Below, piece after piece: positions 46,881-56,086 of a stretch of DNA of 64,000 nt (within the stretch, counting starts at the first letter, position 1; each line of letters opens with the position of its first letter). Under the pieces are notes generated by a model. The model was not told where the DNA came from, did no database searches, and saw nothing but the letters and a program-made list of their open reading frames with translations. The stretch lies in assembly GCF_000017405.1 (NCBI RefSeq), contig NC_009667.1, positions 2,528,001-2,592,000 on the forward strand, in the 5' to 3' direction. Source of the stretch: Brucella anthropi ATCC 49188. Lineage in GTDB: Bacteria; Pseudomonadota; Alphaproteobacteria; Rhizobiales; Rhizobiaceae. Position numbers and translations under genes: made by a program.

Positions 46881-47165
46881 CTAGCGGCAACGTGCTTCGT
46901 AAATACGGCCGTGCTGATCGCGATAGCGGCAGTACTGAACGCCATTACGGGTCTGTGCGACGCCTACGAGCGTACCTGCGGCTGCACCGATGGCTGCGCC
47001 GGTGAGCGCGCCACGCGTGTCACCTCCAATGGCAGCTCCGGCAAGCCCGCCAATCGCGGCACCGCCAACACCATAGCCGGCTGTTCTTCTTTCGTCGGTT
47101 GTGCACCCGCTCGCAGTGGCGCCAATTACGGCCATCGTCAAGACACTGTACAGGATCATTCTCAT
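46881..47165 (-). CDS. Glycine-zipper lipoprotein (SmpA/OsmB-like)
   Basis: A 94-residue predicted lipoprotein: MRMILYSVLTMAVIGATASG, then CTTDE, gives a lipobox. A glycine-zipper stretch follows (GYGVGGAAIGGLAGAAIGGD and GALTGAAIGAAAGTLVGVAQ), and then a short C-terminal part with VQYCRYRDQHGRIYEARC. Such proteins sit in the outer membrane and often respond to envelope stress. The ATG at 47163-47165 has AAGGATA upstream; longer readings start inside intergenic sequence. Confidence 0.8.
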   Translation of the reverse strand: MRMILYSVLTMAVIGATASGCTTDERRTAGYGVGGAAIGGLAGAAIGGDTRGALTGAAIGAAAGTLVGVAQTRNGVQYCRYRDQHGRIYEARCR

Positions 47166-47286
47166 AGAAATATCCTTCCCATTTTGATTATGCCCATTCC
47201 CAGATATTACATAGGCTGCATCTTGAAAGGTCAAGGCACCCGCTTGAGACCCGATTACTGGTTCTTCCATCGTAAAGCTTTCAACG

Positions 47287-48303
47287 TTATTCGCGGGAAA
47301 AGCCGAATATTTCGGCAAACCAGCTGGTAGCGGAATATTGCGCGCAGAAAGTCAGGGCGACGATTGTGATCGGCACGCCGATAAAGGCTCCGAAGACACC
47401 CCAGAGCGAGCCCCAGGCGAATACGGAAAAGAGCGTTGCAAACGGTGACAGGGAAATTGTCTTTCCCGTCAATCGAGGCTCGATCACGCTTCCGATGACA
47501 GATTGTATGATGTTCAAACCGACAAAGACCGCGAGCACCCATTGCCAGCTGGCAAAGTGTGTGAAGGCAAACGCTGTAATAAAAAGCGTGGCGACCAGCG
47601 GTCCGAGGAAAGGGATGAAGTTCAGAATGAACGCGACAAATCCCCAGGTTTCGGCAAATGGCAAACCGATCAAACGGGTCAAAAGCCAGACAAACGAACC
47701 AGTCGCAAGGCTCATCAAAGCCCTAAGCAGCATATAAAACCGGATTTTTGTAGCGGCTGACTGGCTGGCACGCAGGAATGAATTTGCAGCCTCCTGATTT
47801 TTCAGCTGCTTGATCCGCGCGCGAAACTCATCGGTTTCGGCAAGCCCCAACAAGACATAGACCAGAGCCACGAGCCAGAAACTGAATGTATTGTTGAGGC
47901 GGCTTCCTATCGATTGAAGCATCCGCAAAGTCCAGCTTACGCTGAAATTCTCCGACCACAGTACTGAAGCCGCAATACCATGCCCCTCGAGCCAGATTTT
48001 AAGCTGCTCATAGAGGAGCTGATACCGAACTGCATCGATCAATATGCGGCGACCGACCTGCCCGACTGTCCACGCGAGCAGCCAGCCAAAACCGAGCAGA
48101 AGGAAAACCACCAGAAGAAAAGTGATCACCAACGCAAGATAGCGCGACATGAGCGATGAAAGTCCGCGCTGGACCGGCCAGACGAGCATAATGATAAACA
48201 ATGCAAAAACGACCGGTGCAAATACCGCGCCGCCGTAATGGAGCAATGCAATCAGGACGCATCCTGCAATCAGGATCAGGGTTGCATTGCCAGCCTTCAG
48301 CAT
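47287..48303 (-). CDS. AI-2E family transporter (TqsA/PerM-like)
   Basis: A 338-residue membrane protein of the AI-2E exporter family, with seven or eight helices. GGAVFAPVVFALFIIMLVWP at the start, LVYVLLGLAETDEF in the middle and NFIPFLGPLVATLFITAFAF, then GSVIEPRLTGKTISLSPFA near the end, are the family blocks. Members move autoinducer-2 or act as ion antiporters, so the substrate is not settled. The stop lies 121 bases from the glycine-zipper gene start. Confidence 0.88.
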   Translation of the reverse strand: MLKAGNATLILIAGCVLIALLHYGGAVFAPVVFALFIIMLVWPVQRGLSSLMSRYLALVITFLLVVFLLLGFGWLLAWTVGQVGRRILIDAVRYQLLYEQLKIWLEGHGIAASVLWSENFSVSWTLRMLQSIGSRLNNTFSFWLVALVYVLLGLAETDEFRARIKQLKNQEAANSFLRASQSAATKIRFYMLLRALMSLATGSFVWLLTRLIGLPFAETWGFVAFILNFIPFLGPLVATLFITAFAFTHFASWQWVLAVFVGLNIIQSVIGSVIEPRLTGKTISLSPFATLFSVFAWGSLWGVFGAFIGVPITIVALTFCAQYSATSWFAEIFGFSRE

Positions 48304-48335
48304 AAAACCTCCCCATCCCCAGCCAAGAAATCAAC

Positions 48336-49772
48336 TCATGATTTCAGGGTATTCTTGTGAATTTGACCGTCTTTCATGACGACCGCCAGCGTCTGTTCCG
48401 GCTTTTCAAGCACGTGAATATCATCGAGCGGATTTTCGTTCAGAACCAGAAGATCGGCGAAAGCGCCCGGTTCTACGAGGCCGAGCTTGCCGGGATATGG
48501 ATTGCGCAGATTGGAAAGGGCGAGCAATTCCGCATTGACCGATGTAGCCGCACGAAGCACTTCCGCATTTGAATACCACTGGCTCAAATGGGTCAGCATG
48601 AAATTCTGGCGCGGGGTCAATGCGGGTGAAAACAGAACGTCTGAACCCCAGGCAGTCTTTATCCCGTATTTGCGCGCGAATTCGTAAATCCTTGGCGTGC
48701 CTGCAAAAAGCTGCTGAATCCGTTCGGTGCCTGGCCCTGTCTGTGACGCCGCATCCTCCATCGTCAGGAAAGGCTGCATGCTCAACCAGACATTCTTTTC
48801 CGCAAACATGCGCGCGGTTTCCTCATCCATCAGATGCGCATGTTCAACACATGCAACACCAGCTCTGATAGACCGCTGGACCGTATTCGACGCATAGGCA
48901 TGGACCGTGACATAGGTGTTCCAGTCCTTTGCCACATCGACCGCCGCGCGAATTTCGTCCTCACTGAATGTCGACATGTCGAGCGGACTGCGCGGCGATG
49001 ACACACCGCCGCCTGCGACGATCTTGATCTGGGACGCGCCCTGCAACAGCTGCTCGCGCACACGAAGCTTCAAGCTGCCTGCATCATCGACGATTGCTGA
49101 AGCCCCCATCAATTCACCAGTGCTGAGTTTGCCTCCGTCGCGCGGAATTTCCGTTGGCAGCCTCAGATCACCATGACCGCCGGTCGTCGTTATCATCGCA
49201 CCTGCGGGAAAGATGCGCGGGCCGGAGATGATCCCCGTATCAATCGCGCGCTTGAACGAGAAAGTCGGCCCGCCCATATCGCGCACCGTCGTAAAGCCGC
49301 GCAGAAGCGTGCGTTCTGCTTCTGCCGTAGACGCTGCGAAAATTATACCCAGATCTCCCTCCAGAAGCACCGGCAGCGGCACCGCCGCATAAACGGCGTG
49401 CCAGTGCGCGTCGATCAGACCCGGCATCAGCACGCGGTCGCCGCAGTCGATAACCGTTGCCCCTTCGGGCGGAGCACTGTTTGTCGTATCGACAGCCGCG
49501 ATGCGATTGCCCTCGACCAGAACCTGCACACCGGATTTCAGAGTGTCCGCCTTGCCGTCGAAAAGCCGCGCCCGCGTCAGGAGAATTTTTGGAGACTGTG
49601 CGAAAGAGCGATCCGCGATCATCGTTGCCGCTGCTGTCGCCGCCGCTCCTGCAAGAAAATGTCTTCGCGACAAGCGATCCAGACGCCGGGAAACCTGTTG
49701 CAACATGGGGTTGGAACAACCGCAGCTGTCACCGTGAATGAAATGCTGATATTTTCCACCCAGTCTAAACAT
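48336..49772 (-). CDS. Tat-exported amidohydrolase family protein
   Basis: A 478-residue metal-dependent hydrolase related to imidazolonepropionase. An N-terminal segment with a Cys-x-Cys (GDSCGCSNPMLQQV) precedes a twin-arginine-type signal (DRLSRRHFLAGAAATAAATM), so it should be exported. The catalytic domain has VLMPGLIDAHWHAVYAAVPL (metal HxH), VHAYASNTVQRSI, VEHAHLMDEETARMF and KTAWGSDVLFSPAL. It probably cleaves an amide or lactam bond of an unknown substrate. GGGAG lies 6 bases before the ATG at 49770-49772, supporting the long N-terminus. Confidence 0.88.
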   Translation of the reverse strand: MFRLGGKYQHFIHGDSCGCSNPMLQQVSRRLDRLSRRHFLAGAAATAAATMIADRSFAQSPKILLTRARLFDGKADTLKSGVQVLVEGNRIAAVDTTNSAPPEGATVIDCGDRVLMPGLIDAHWHAVYAAVPLPVLLEGDLGIIFAASTAEAERTLLRGFTTVRDMGGPTFSFKRAIDTGIISGPRIFPAGAMITTTGGHGDLRLPTEIPRDGGKLSTGELMGASAIVDDAGSLKLRVREQLLQGASQIKIVAGGGVSSPRSPLDMSTFSEDEIRAAVDVAKDWNTYVTVHAYASNTVQRSIRAGVACVEHAHLMDEETARMFAEKNVWLSMQPFLTMEDAASQTGPGTERIQQLFAGTPRIYEFARKYGIKTAWGSDVLFSPALTPRQNFMLTHLSQWYSNAEVLRAATSVNAELLALSNLRNPYPGKLGLVEPGAFADLLVLNENPLDDIHVLEKPEQTLAVVMKDGQIHKNTLKS

Positions 49773-49806
49773 GGCAACTCCCGATTGAATCAGTTATTCA
49801 AACCAA

Positions 49807-50175
49807 CTATTCGACTATCTTGAAGTAATATACGTCGATGAACCTTCCCCTGACGTCGTTTTCGACACGACCCCGAATTTCAATTTTGTTCTTGGTGTTT
49901 ATTTCTCTTCCGCGCCAGACTTCTCTTTCGATCCGAACTCTCGTTGGTCCAGTGCGATCCTGAAAAACATACTGAGCCCTCCTGACATTGCTTTTGATCG
50001 AACCGGTGAGCACCACACGGGTTCCGACCGGCGTCCGGGTAATGGCATCAGCTGTTATTGTATTTCGGGCTCTGAAAGCATCGAGAAATTGTGCACGGGA
50101 AACATCAATAGAGCCCAGAGAGAAAAGGCCCAGCATCAACGCAAACTGAATCATATACTGCTTTATCGAGGTCAT
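49807..50175 (-). CDS. YgiW/YdeI-like OB-fold periplasmic protein
   Basis: A 122-residue protein with a signal peptide (QFALMLGLFSLGSIDVSRAQ) and a single OB-fold domain of the YgiW (BOF) family: TPVGTRVVLTGSIKSNVRRA, QYVFQDRTGPTRVRIEREVW, IEIRGRVENDVRGRFIDVYY. Relatives in enterobacteria are linked to stress tolerance and cation binding. GGAGG is about 9 bases before the ATG. It is 34 bases upstream of the amidohydrolase start, on the same strand. Confidence 0.82.
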   Translation of the reverse strand: MTSIKQYMIQFALMLGLFSLGSIDVSRAQFLDAFRARNTITADAITRTPVGTRVVLTGSIKSNVRRAQYVFQDRTGPTRVRIEREVWRGREINTKNKIEIRGRVENDVRGRFIDVYYFKIVE

Positions 50176-50346
50176 GGATTTTCACCTCCTCATAGCAATG
50201 ATTGAATTTCTTCTTCCGTATCAAATAAACTGCTGTCGATGATTAGCTGTATCACGGGAAGACACAAAACATATTCCCCATGAAATTTCAAAATCGCAAG
50301 TACCGGACAGGTAACACCCCAATTTTGGGCACCTGCCACATCAGGC

Positions 50347-51603
50347 TCAGACCAACCCGTTGCGCAACTTAAAGCGCCGGAAACCACCGACATTGACGCT
50401 ACGGCCCCGATTAAGCAACTCGCGCATGATGGGCTCGCGCTGCTGAGCAGGCATATAGTCCAGAATGCGCGCGCAATCATGTTCGAAAAGAAGGCCGCGA
50501 AGAAGCAGATCACGCTTGATCAGCGGACTATCCATCGTTCTGTGAAACAGCCCAAAACCATAGTGAACCTGACTGCCATTCATGACGATCCCCATCATGT
50601 GATTGACCAGGACCTCTCGCCTCACCTGTTCGCCGACAAGCCAGCCTCGGTCGTCAGCGGGCGATGTCTGAGCGCGCCCCTTCATCGTCTTTGAATATTG
50701 GCTGATGGTTGGCGTCAGGTTCATCTCATCGATAGCCGCAGGCTTCGCGTTCCGCTTACCGGAACGTTTGGAAAGCATTTTACCGGTATAGATCGCGCCA
50801 GCCAGAAGCGGCTCAAGTTCATAGCTGCGAAAAGCACCATTTGGCAGATAGCGAAGATTGGATACGATATCCGGCATCGCCATTTTGTCGAGTTTGAGGG
50901 CCAGCTTGTCAGTGGAGTACAGCACATCGATGTTGTAACCGCAGCGCACGAAGCATTCTGACAGAGCCACCTCACCCTTTCTGATGGCATGAGGTCTGAT
51001 ATCGTATGGGCGATATCGCGACCAGAAACGCCGTACTGCAGCATCGTTGAATACTTTACCGGAAACGCTGAAGGCATAGCTGCCAACGTGGTGGATGAAT
51101 TCGTGATTTTCGTTCGTGCCGACGACATCATACGCACTATCGGCAAGCGATGCGATCATGTTTCGAAGACCAGCACCGGGAACATACATGATGCTGTCGT
51201 TGAAATAGAGCAGTCGCCGGAGTTGCAGCCCTTCAGCACCAAGAAGCAATGTAGCTGCGCGATAGGCGCCAAAATCGCGGCCGATATTCTGGCGGACGAG
51301 AACGCGTTGGGCCACGGCTTTGATTGCGTCATGCTCCGGTTGCGACAGTCTGCCATTGCAAACAACAATGGGATTGATGTTCTGATGACGCAGTTCATTC
51401 AGGAGATGCAGAAAATCGGGCGTAACACCAAACTTGTTATACTTGACGACGATTGCATAGAGATCGCCGTTCGGCTGGCGTGTTGTTTCATCCGATAGAA
51501 ATCGCGGCGTTCTTTCCATGAAAATATGCGGCGCCTGAACAAGCTTGGCGCTACGTATATAAGCGCGCACAGCCAACCAGTTCATTGCTTTTCCAATGCG
51601 CAT
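50347..51603 (-). CDS. RgpF-like (rhamnan synthesis F) polysaccharide protein
   Basis: A 418-residue protein with the rhamnan synthesis F fold. LYAIVVKYNKFGVTPDFLHL, VLVRQNIGRDFGAYRAATLL and LLYFNDSIMYVPGAGLRNMI are the family blocks; RgpF takes part in building or modifying cell-wall and surface polysaccharides. No signal or membrane span is obvious. It lies divergent from the double methyltransferase gene, with a 107-base gap between the starts. The context of two methyltransferase genes supports a role in surface-glycan synthesis, but the sugar is unknown. Confidence 0.82.
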   Translation of the reverse strand: MRIGKAMNWLAVRAYIRSAKLVQAPHIFMERTPRFLSDETTRQPNGDLYAIVVKYNKFGVTPDFLHLLNELRHQNINPIVVCNGRLSQPEHDAIKAVAQRVLVRQNIGRDFGAYRAATLLLGAEGLQLRRLLYFNDSIMYVPGAGLRNMIASLADSAYDVVGTNENHEFIHHVGSYAFSVSGKVFNDAAVRRFWSRYRPYDIRPHAIRKGEVALSECFVRCGYNIDVLYSTDKLALKLDKMAMPDIVSNLRYLPNGAFRSYELEPLLAGAIYTGKMLSKRSGKRNAKPAAIDEMNLTPTISQYSKTMKGRAQTSPADDRGWLVGEQVRREVLVNHMMGIVMNGSQVHYGFGLFHRTMDSPLIKRDLLLRGLLFEHDCARILDYMPAQQREPIMRELLNRGRSVNVGGFRRFKLRNGLV

Positions 51604-51710
51604 TCCTGCCCCCCCGGCTCAATTTCTTTGTGAATAACACTGGGCCTCGCTAAAATAAATGGCTCGGATGCGATATTCAGAGAAGATATAATAAAGGGGG
51701 CAGGCTATTC

Positions 51711-53339
51711 ATGGATTTCCGGGAGCTGATCAGAAATGAAGTGGGAAAAAACTCTCGCGGCATAGAAATAGGTGCATCTTATGCTCCGATTTTACCAAAG
51801 AGAGACGGCTTCAGGACGCTCGTCATAGACCATACCGACACGCAATCCTTGCGTCTCAAGTATAATAGTATGGGTGTCGACACTTCCAGGCTGGAAACCG
51901 TCGATGCAATTGACGATGGCGGCGAGTTCAGCGAGCTGGATCTGACCGGGGATGGGTTTGACTTCATCGTTGCCAGCCATGTTTTCGAGCATCTGACAGA
52001 CCCCATTCATTTCCTTCAGCGTTGTGAGCGTGCGCTCAAGCCCGGCGGCAAGGTTTATCTTCTCGTGCCGGACCGACGTTATACTTTTGATTATCTGCGT
52101 CCGAGCACCACAGCAGGTCATATGCTGGCTGCCTACCTCGCGGAACAAAAGAGACATGGAACAGCTGTCCTCTTCGATCACCATGCCTCCAATGCAACCC
52201 GCGGCGGCATACAGGTCTGGATGGAAGGGCATAAGGGCGATTTCGCTTTTGCCGGCACACCATCGTCCGGCTACGCGAGCGCGACGAGCAAGAATGACGA
52301 ATACGTCGACTGCCACGCCTGGGTTTTCACACCCTCAAGTTTCCGTCTCGCCATGCAGGATTTGTACAATGCTGGCGTTCTGGGTCTCAAGGAAGAGCTG
52401 TTTCACCCAAGTTTCGGCTGCGAATTCTATGTGGTGATGAGCCGCAATCCATCTGTAACGACGCAGCCGGACAGACTTACCCTTGCACTGAATGCGATCA
52501 AGGAAGCAGGCCCGGAGGAACCTTCGTCGGCAGCGGCAACTCCCCCGCAAATTGGCATTGCGCCGGGCTATGAAAGCGCAGCACCGTCGGCACAGAATGC
52601 CATGGACATATTCAAGGGTGGCTGGGTATCGGCCTTTCCTTCAGAGACAGGCCTGCAGGCGGGCACCAATGCCCTGTTTGCGGACCCGAGAATTCTCTGG
52701 CTCACCGCACAGTTGAAGGATTGGTTCAAAGGAAAAGACGTCCTCGAACTGGGGCCCCTGGAAGGTGCCCATACTGCAACCTTGCTTTCAGAAGGTGCTG
52801 CATCCGTTACGGCTATTGAGGCAAAACGGGATTCTTATCTTCGCTGTCTGGTAACGAAAGAAGTTCTGCAACTGCACGGCGCATCTTTCCAGCTGGGTAA
52901 TTTCCTCCCCTATCTGGAAAGAGAGGAAACGCAATGGCCGCTGATCGTCGCCAGCGGCGTGCTGTATCACATGTCGGACCCGATCCGTACGCTCGAGCTT
53001 CTTTCCAGCCGTACTGATCGGCTATATCTCTGGACGCATGTTGTCGATCCGGATGCCATGCGTCCCGGTGATCCGCGCCTGGATGCCCTCGGCGATCCGG
53101 AATTGCGCGACTGGAATGGACGACTGATCAAGCTCCACAAGCGGCCCTATCTGGAACAAAAGGAAAAGACCTTTTGCGGCGGCATGGAGGCGGAACCACG
53201 CTGGATCAACCGGGAAGATTTGCTCTGGCTTCTGGCCCAGCTCGGCTTTGACGAGATTATTACCGCGCACGATAAGCCCGATGCCGAACATGGACCATCT
53301 CTGTCCATCCTGGCTTCGCGCTCCAAAGCGTCTGCTTAG
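51711..53339 (+). CDS. Fused double SAM-dependent methyltransferase
   Basis: A 542-residue protein with two class I methyltransferase domains. The first (about 1-250) has GIEIGASYAPILPK, the aspartates of LVIDHTD and FDFIVASHVFEHLTDPIHFL with RALKPGGKVYLLVPD. The second (about 295-530) has KDVLELGPLEGAHTATLLSE, SVTAIEAKRDSYLRC and LIVASGVLYHMSDPIRTLEL. A Pro/Ala-rich linker (about 262-290) joins them. Both appear intact at motif I. GGGGGC lies before the ATG. Position between the RgpF-like gene and another methyltransferase suggests glycan methylation. A perfect hairpin follows the stop codon. Confidence 0.88.
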   Translation: MDFRELIRNEVGKNSRGIEIGASYAPILPKRDGFRTLVIDHTDTQSLRLKYNSMGVDTSRLETVDAIDDGGEFSELDLTGDGFDFIVASHVFEHLTDPIHFLQRCERALKPGGKVYLLVPDRRYTFDYLRPSTTAGHMLAAYLAEQKRHGTAVLFDHHASNATRGGIQVWMEGHKGDFAFAGTPSSGYASATSKNDEYVDCHAWVFTPSSFRLAMQDLYNAGVLGLKEELFHPSFGCEFYVVMSRNPSVTTQPDRLTLALNAIKEAGPEEPSSAAATPPQIGIAPGYESAAPSAQNAMDIFKGGWVSAFPSETGLQAGTNALFADPRILWLTAQLKDWFKGKDVLELGPLEGAHTATLLSEGAASVTAIEAKRDSYLRCLVTKEVLQLHGASFQLGNFLPYLEREETQWPLIVASGVLYHMSDPIRTLELLSSRTDRLYLWTHVVDPDAMRPGDPRLDALGDPELRDWNGRLIKLHKRPYLEQKEKTFCGGMEAEPRWINREDLLWLLAQLGFDEIITAHDKPDAEHGPSLSILASRSKASA

Positions 53340-53362
53340 ACTGAGCTCTAAAAAACATTGCA

Positions 53363-53401
53363 TTAGAGCGCCGATCTGACTGGATCAGATCGGCGCTCTA
53401 A
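53363..53401. repeat. Perfect palindromic repeat, also a likely terminator
   Basis: TTAGAGCGCCGATCTGA (53363-53379) and TCAGATCGGCGCTCTAA (53385-53401) form a perfect 17-bp stem with a 5-base loop, followed on plus by CACTTTTTTT. It lies between the convergent methyltransferase genes and can end both transcripts. The same core occurs at 46755-46793, so it belongs to a dispersed family. Confidence 0.75.
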
Positions 53402-53438
53402 CACTTTTTTTAACACGCATCTTTGTCTGAAAATCGCA

Positions 53439-54413
53439 TCACATCGGGTAAAGATCATCGCCGAGAGAGGAAAGTGAAACAGGCCAGTCAAGGTTCGTTT
53501 CGCCTGTCTTCCTGAAAAAGACCGCTGACATCAAGGCCCCGGTATAGAACTCGCCGAAGCTTGTCGCCAGATTGTGGACTTTCGCTACGATATAGGCGTC
53601 ACAACCATCAACGGCTTTGATTATTTCAAAGCCCGTTGCGCGATTGAGCAGCGCTTTCCATGAATGGCGCGAGAAGCGGAAGTAATCGCAAGGCTCCTCA
53701 TGCAGCGGCCAGGTCTGTGGTGCGAGTATGATGCCAATCGCTCCCGGCTTCATCACCCGGTTCATTTCGATGACTGCTTTCCACGGCATCAGCAGGTGTT
53801 CAAACACCGCAAATGACATGACGGCGTCGAATTGATTTCTGGGCAGAAAACTGCTCGCTTCGTGAGCATCGCCGACGACGTCGACATTCTCGCCTTCCAG
53901 AATATCAAAACCGGTATATTGCCAGGCGGCAGGCAGACGTTCACGCCACATGGCGCCAGTTCGATTGCGAGAGCCAATTTCGAGCATATGCCCGTTTGAG
54001 CACTGATGAACCTCATCGAAGAAACGGTTGACCAGCACCAGAACAGGGTCATGCGGATCCGCTGCGGAAAGCGGCTGTTCCAATCTGGACCCATCAGCCA
54101 AGCAAACTTCTATCGTTGCATCCAGCATTTGAGCTGTTTCGAGGCCGGTAAAGATGCGCTCATTGAAACGACATGCTGCCGCCAAGCGCCCATAGACACG
54201 GCTCAGGTCCGGGCTTGGCAGGCTGTGCTGTGAGATTACCAGTTCACGCCCGTCCGGCAGTTTGAGATTCAAACCAAGCACTTTGCTGTTTGCCGCGATA
54301 ACAAATCCGGAAATATGTACAGCGCCCTGGAAACAGGAATTTCGCTCCACGACACAAAGAGGTGCAGCGTCAGTATTCTTTGGGCGCAGGTGAAATACTG
54401 GATCGAGCGTCAT
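53439..54413 (-). CDS. SAM-dependent methyltransferase with N-terminal domain
   Basis: A 324-residue protein. Residues 1 to about 125 form a beta-rich domain of unknown type (SCFQGAVHISGFVIAANSKV). The methyltransferase core (about 135-300) has HMLEIGSRNRTGAMWRERLP (motif I), TGFDILEGENVDVVGDAHEA, FDAVMSFAVFEHLLMPWKAV and MKPGAIGIILAPQTWPLHEE. The histidine-rich PLHEEPCDYFRFSRHSWKAL segment is typical of glycan-type methyltransferases. No close partner is adjacent on its strand. Substrate is unknown. Confidence 0.85.
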   Translation of the reverse strand: MTLDPVFHLRPKNTDAAPLCVVERNSCFQGAVHISGFVIAANSKVLGLNLKLPDGRELVISQHSLPSPDLSRVYGRLAAACRFNERIFTGLETAQMLDATIEVCLADGSRLEQPLSAADPHDPVLVLVNRFFDEVHQCSNGHMLEIGSRNRTGAMWRERLPAAWQYTGFDILEGENVDVVGDAHEASSFLPRNQFDAVMSFAVFEHLLMPWKAVIEMNRVMKPGAIGIILAPQTWPLHEEPCDYFRFSRHSWKALLNRATGFEIIKAVDGCDAYIVAKVHNLATSFGEFYTGALMSAVFFRKTGETNLDWPVSLSSLGDDLYPM

Positions 54414-54859
54414 GATGAATGCAGCCGCCCGACTGATACAGACCCGTTATTGAGCATAGTCACGTGTCCCCCGAGCGATTCCCCACACCAGATTGCTGTG
54501 GCGCCAGCAGTTTTGTCAATCGATCAATATTAGCCATTATCAACAGACCTGACCCACACAAAACCGTCGGCTCATTCATGGATAGCCGCCGCCGACAATA
54601 TGACGGCAGATTTAGGCATGGTGCCTGCCAAGACGGCATTTTACCGGATGAAGTGCGGCGGGAGATATGACAGCCTCGACGGTCAAGCGGGAACAGAGCA
54701 AGACGCAGGACGGAAAAGAAAGTGGGCAAGTCGCAATCGGATGTTCGACTGATTGCACCTGATCCCTCACGGAGGTTCTGGACCTGTACTGGCTGTTCGT
54801 AGGCAGGATCATCGAAAGGTGACGGGACGACAAGTAATGCGGGGGCGGAACTGAAAACG
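54414..54859. other. Intergenic region before the M20 gene
   Basis: About 450 bases between divergent genes. Several short ORFs occur, such as 31 codons from an ATG at 54667 after GGGAGAT and an 89-codon minus ORF at 54460-54729. None shows a recognisable domain. It may hold promoter sequence or decayed genes; I see nothing definite. Confidence 0.45.
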
Positions 54860-56038
54860 TTGGAACTGGCTCGAAGTGAGCAAAACTATATGCGCGAATT
54901 GCGCAGGGAATTTCATAAATACCCTGAGCTTTCCCTGAATGAGCGACGCACTTCTGCACGTATCAGGGCAGAACTTGATGCAATAGGCGTCCCCTATATT
55001 TTAGTCGGCGAATTTGGGATTGTGGCAACAATTGCCGGATCGCAAAGCGAACGGGTTATCGCCTTGCGCGCCGACATGGATGCTTTGCCAATCGAAGAAG
55101 ACAATCCTCACCTGGAGTACAGGTCCGGCACGGCTCGCGTCATGCATGCCTGCGGCCATGATGGACATGTCGCCATGCTGCTGGGCGCGGCGCGTATTCT
55201 CGTGAAATCTCGCGACCAGCTCCATGGAACAGTCAAGCTATGCTTTCAACAAGCCGAAGAAGTTGGCGAGGGAACAGAAGACATTCTGAAAGAACTCGCA
55301 AGGCACCCCGTTGAAAGCGTATTGGGCATTCATCTCTGGTCGGAGCTGGAGACCGGCAAAATCTCCATTGAATCAGGCCCTCGAATGGCTGCCGGACAAT
55401 CAATCGATCTCACGATCCATGGTGTGGGCACGCACGGCGCTTACCCCAACAGAGGTATCGACCCCATCATCGCAACTGCAGCGATCATTATGAATTGCGC
55501 TGCACTCGTCAGCCGTGAATTCGATCCTACGGAGCCCGTCGCGCTGACTTTTGGAAGTATCAGCGGCGGCAATGCAGATAACGTCATTCCGGATAGGGTC
55601 AGCGTCTCTGGCACGATGCGGGCGACGCGCTCTGAGACAATGAATTATCTCGAAGAAGCGCTGAAGCGGACAGTAACAAGTACGGCCGATGCCTATCGCA
55701 CCCGAGCAGAAATCAGATTCAGCGGCGGTGTTTCAGCAGTCACTAATGATCCAGCATGCAGCAACATTGCCCGTCGCGCCATTCAGTCTCTCGGTCTGGA
55801 AAAAGACTGCACGAGTTTCAACACGGTAATGGCCTCAGAAAACTTTGCCGATTTCCTTAAAGTCTATCCCGGTGTCTTTGCATTCATCGGCGTACGAAAC
55901 GAAGAGATCGACGCTGTCTATCCCCACCACCATCCGAAATTCAATATCGATGAAGATGTTCTTTTCAGGGGCGCAGCCCTGTATGCACAATATTCTATCG
56001 AATACTTTCAACCGGGCAATTTAAAAAACAACAAATAG
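54860..56038 (+). CDS. M20-family amidohydrolase (aminoacylase/hippurate hydrolase-like)
   Basis: A 392-residue zinc hydrolase of the M20D group (IAA-amino acid hydrolase, hippuricase). LRREFHKYPELSLNERRTSA, VIALRADMDALPIEE, VMHACGHDGHVAMLLGAARI, FQQAEEVGEGTEDIL, and VYPHHHPKFNIDED supply the metal ligands and the base. It would release an amino acid from an N-acyl amide. The start is uncertain: TTG at 54860 fits the reading, and an ATG at 54890 (MRELRREFHKYP) gives a protein ten residues shorter. A periplasmic amino-acid-binding protein gene follows 48 bases later, so cleavage and uptake may be linked. Confidence 0.88.
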   Translation: MELARSEQNYMRELRREFHKYPELSLNERRTSARIRAELDAIGVPYILVGEFGIVATIAGSQSERVIALRADMDALPIEEDNPHLEYRSGTARVMHACGHDGHVAMLLGAARILVKSRDQLHGTVKLCFQQAEEVGEGTEDILKELARHPVESVLGIHLWSELETGKISIESGPRMAAGQSIDLTIHGVGTHGAYPNRGIDPIIATAAIIMNCAALVSREFDPTEPVALTFGSISGGNADNVIPDRVSVSGTMRATRSETMNYLEEALKRTVTSTADAYRTRAEIRFSGGVSAVTNDPACSNIARRAIQSLGLEKDCTSFNTVMASENFADFLKVYPGVFAFIGVRNEEIDAVYPHHHPKFNIDEDVLFRGAALYAQYSIEYFQPGNLKNNK

Positions 56039-56086
56039 TATTCTTTCGAAGACCTATTTCAATTTCAAACAAAATGGGAGGAAACC

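Noticed and set aside
54460..54729. A minus ORF of 89 codons before the M20 gene
   Set aside because: No ribosome site or domain, and the composition looks random. I left the region as intergenic.
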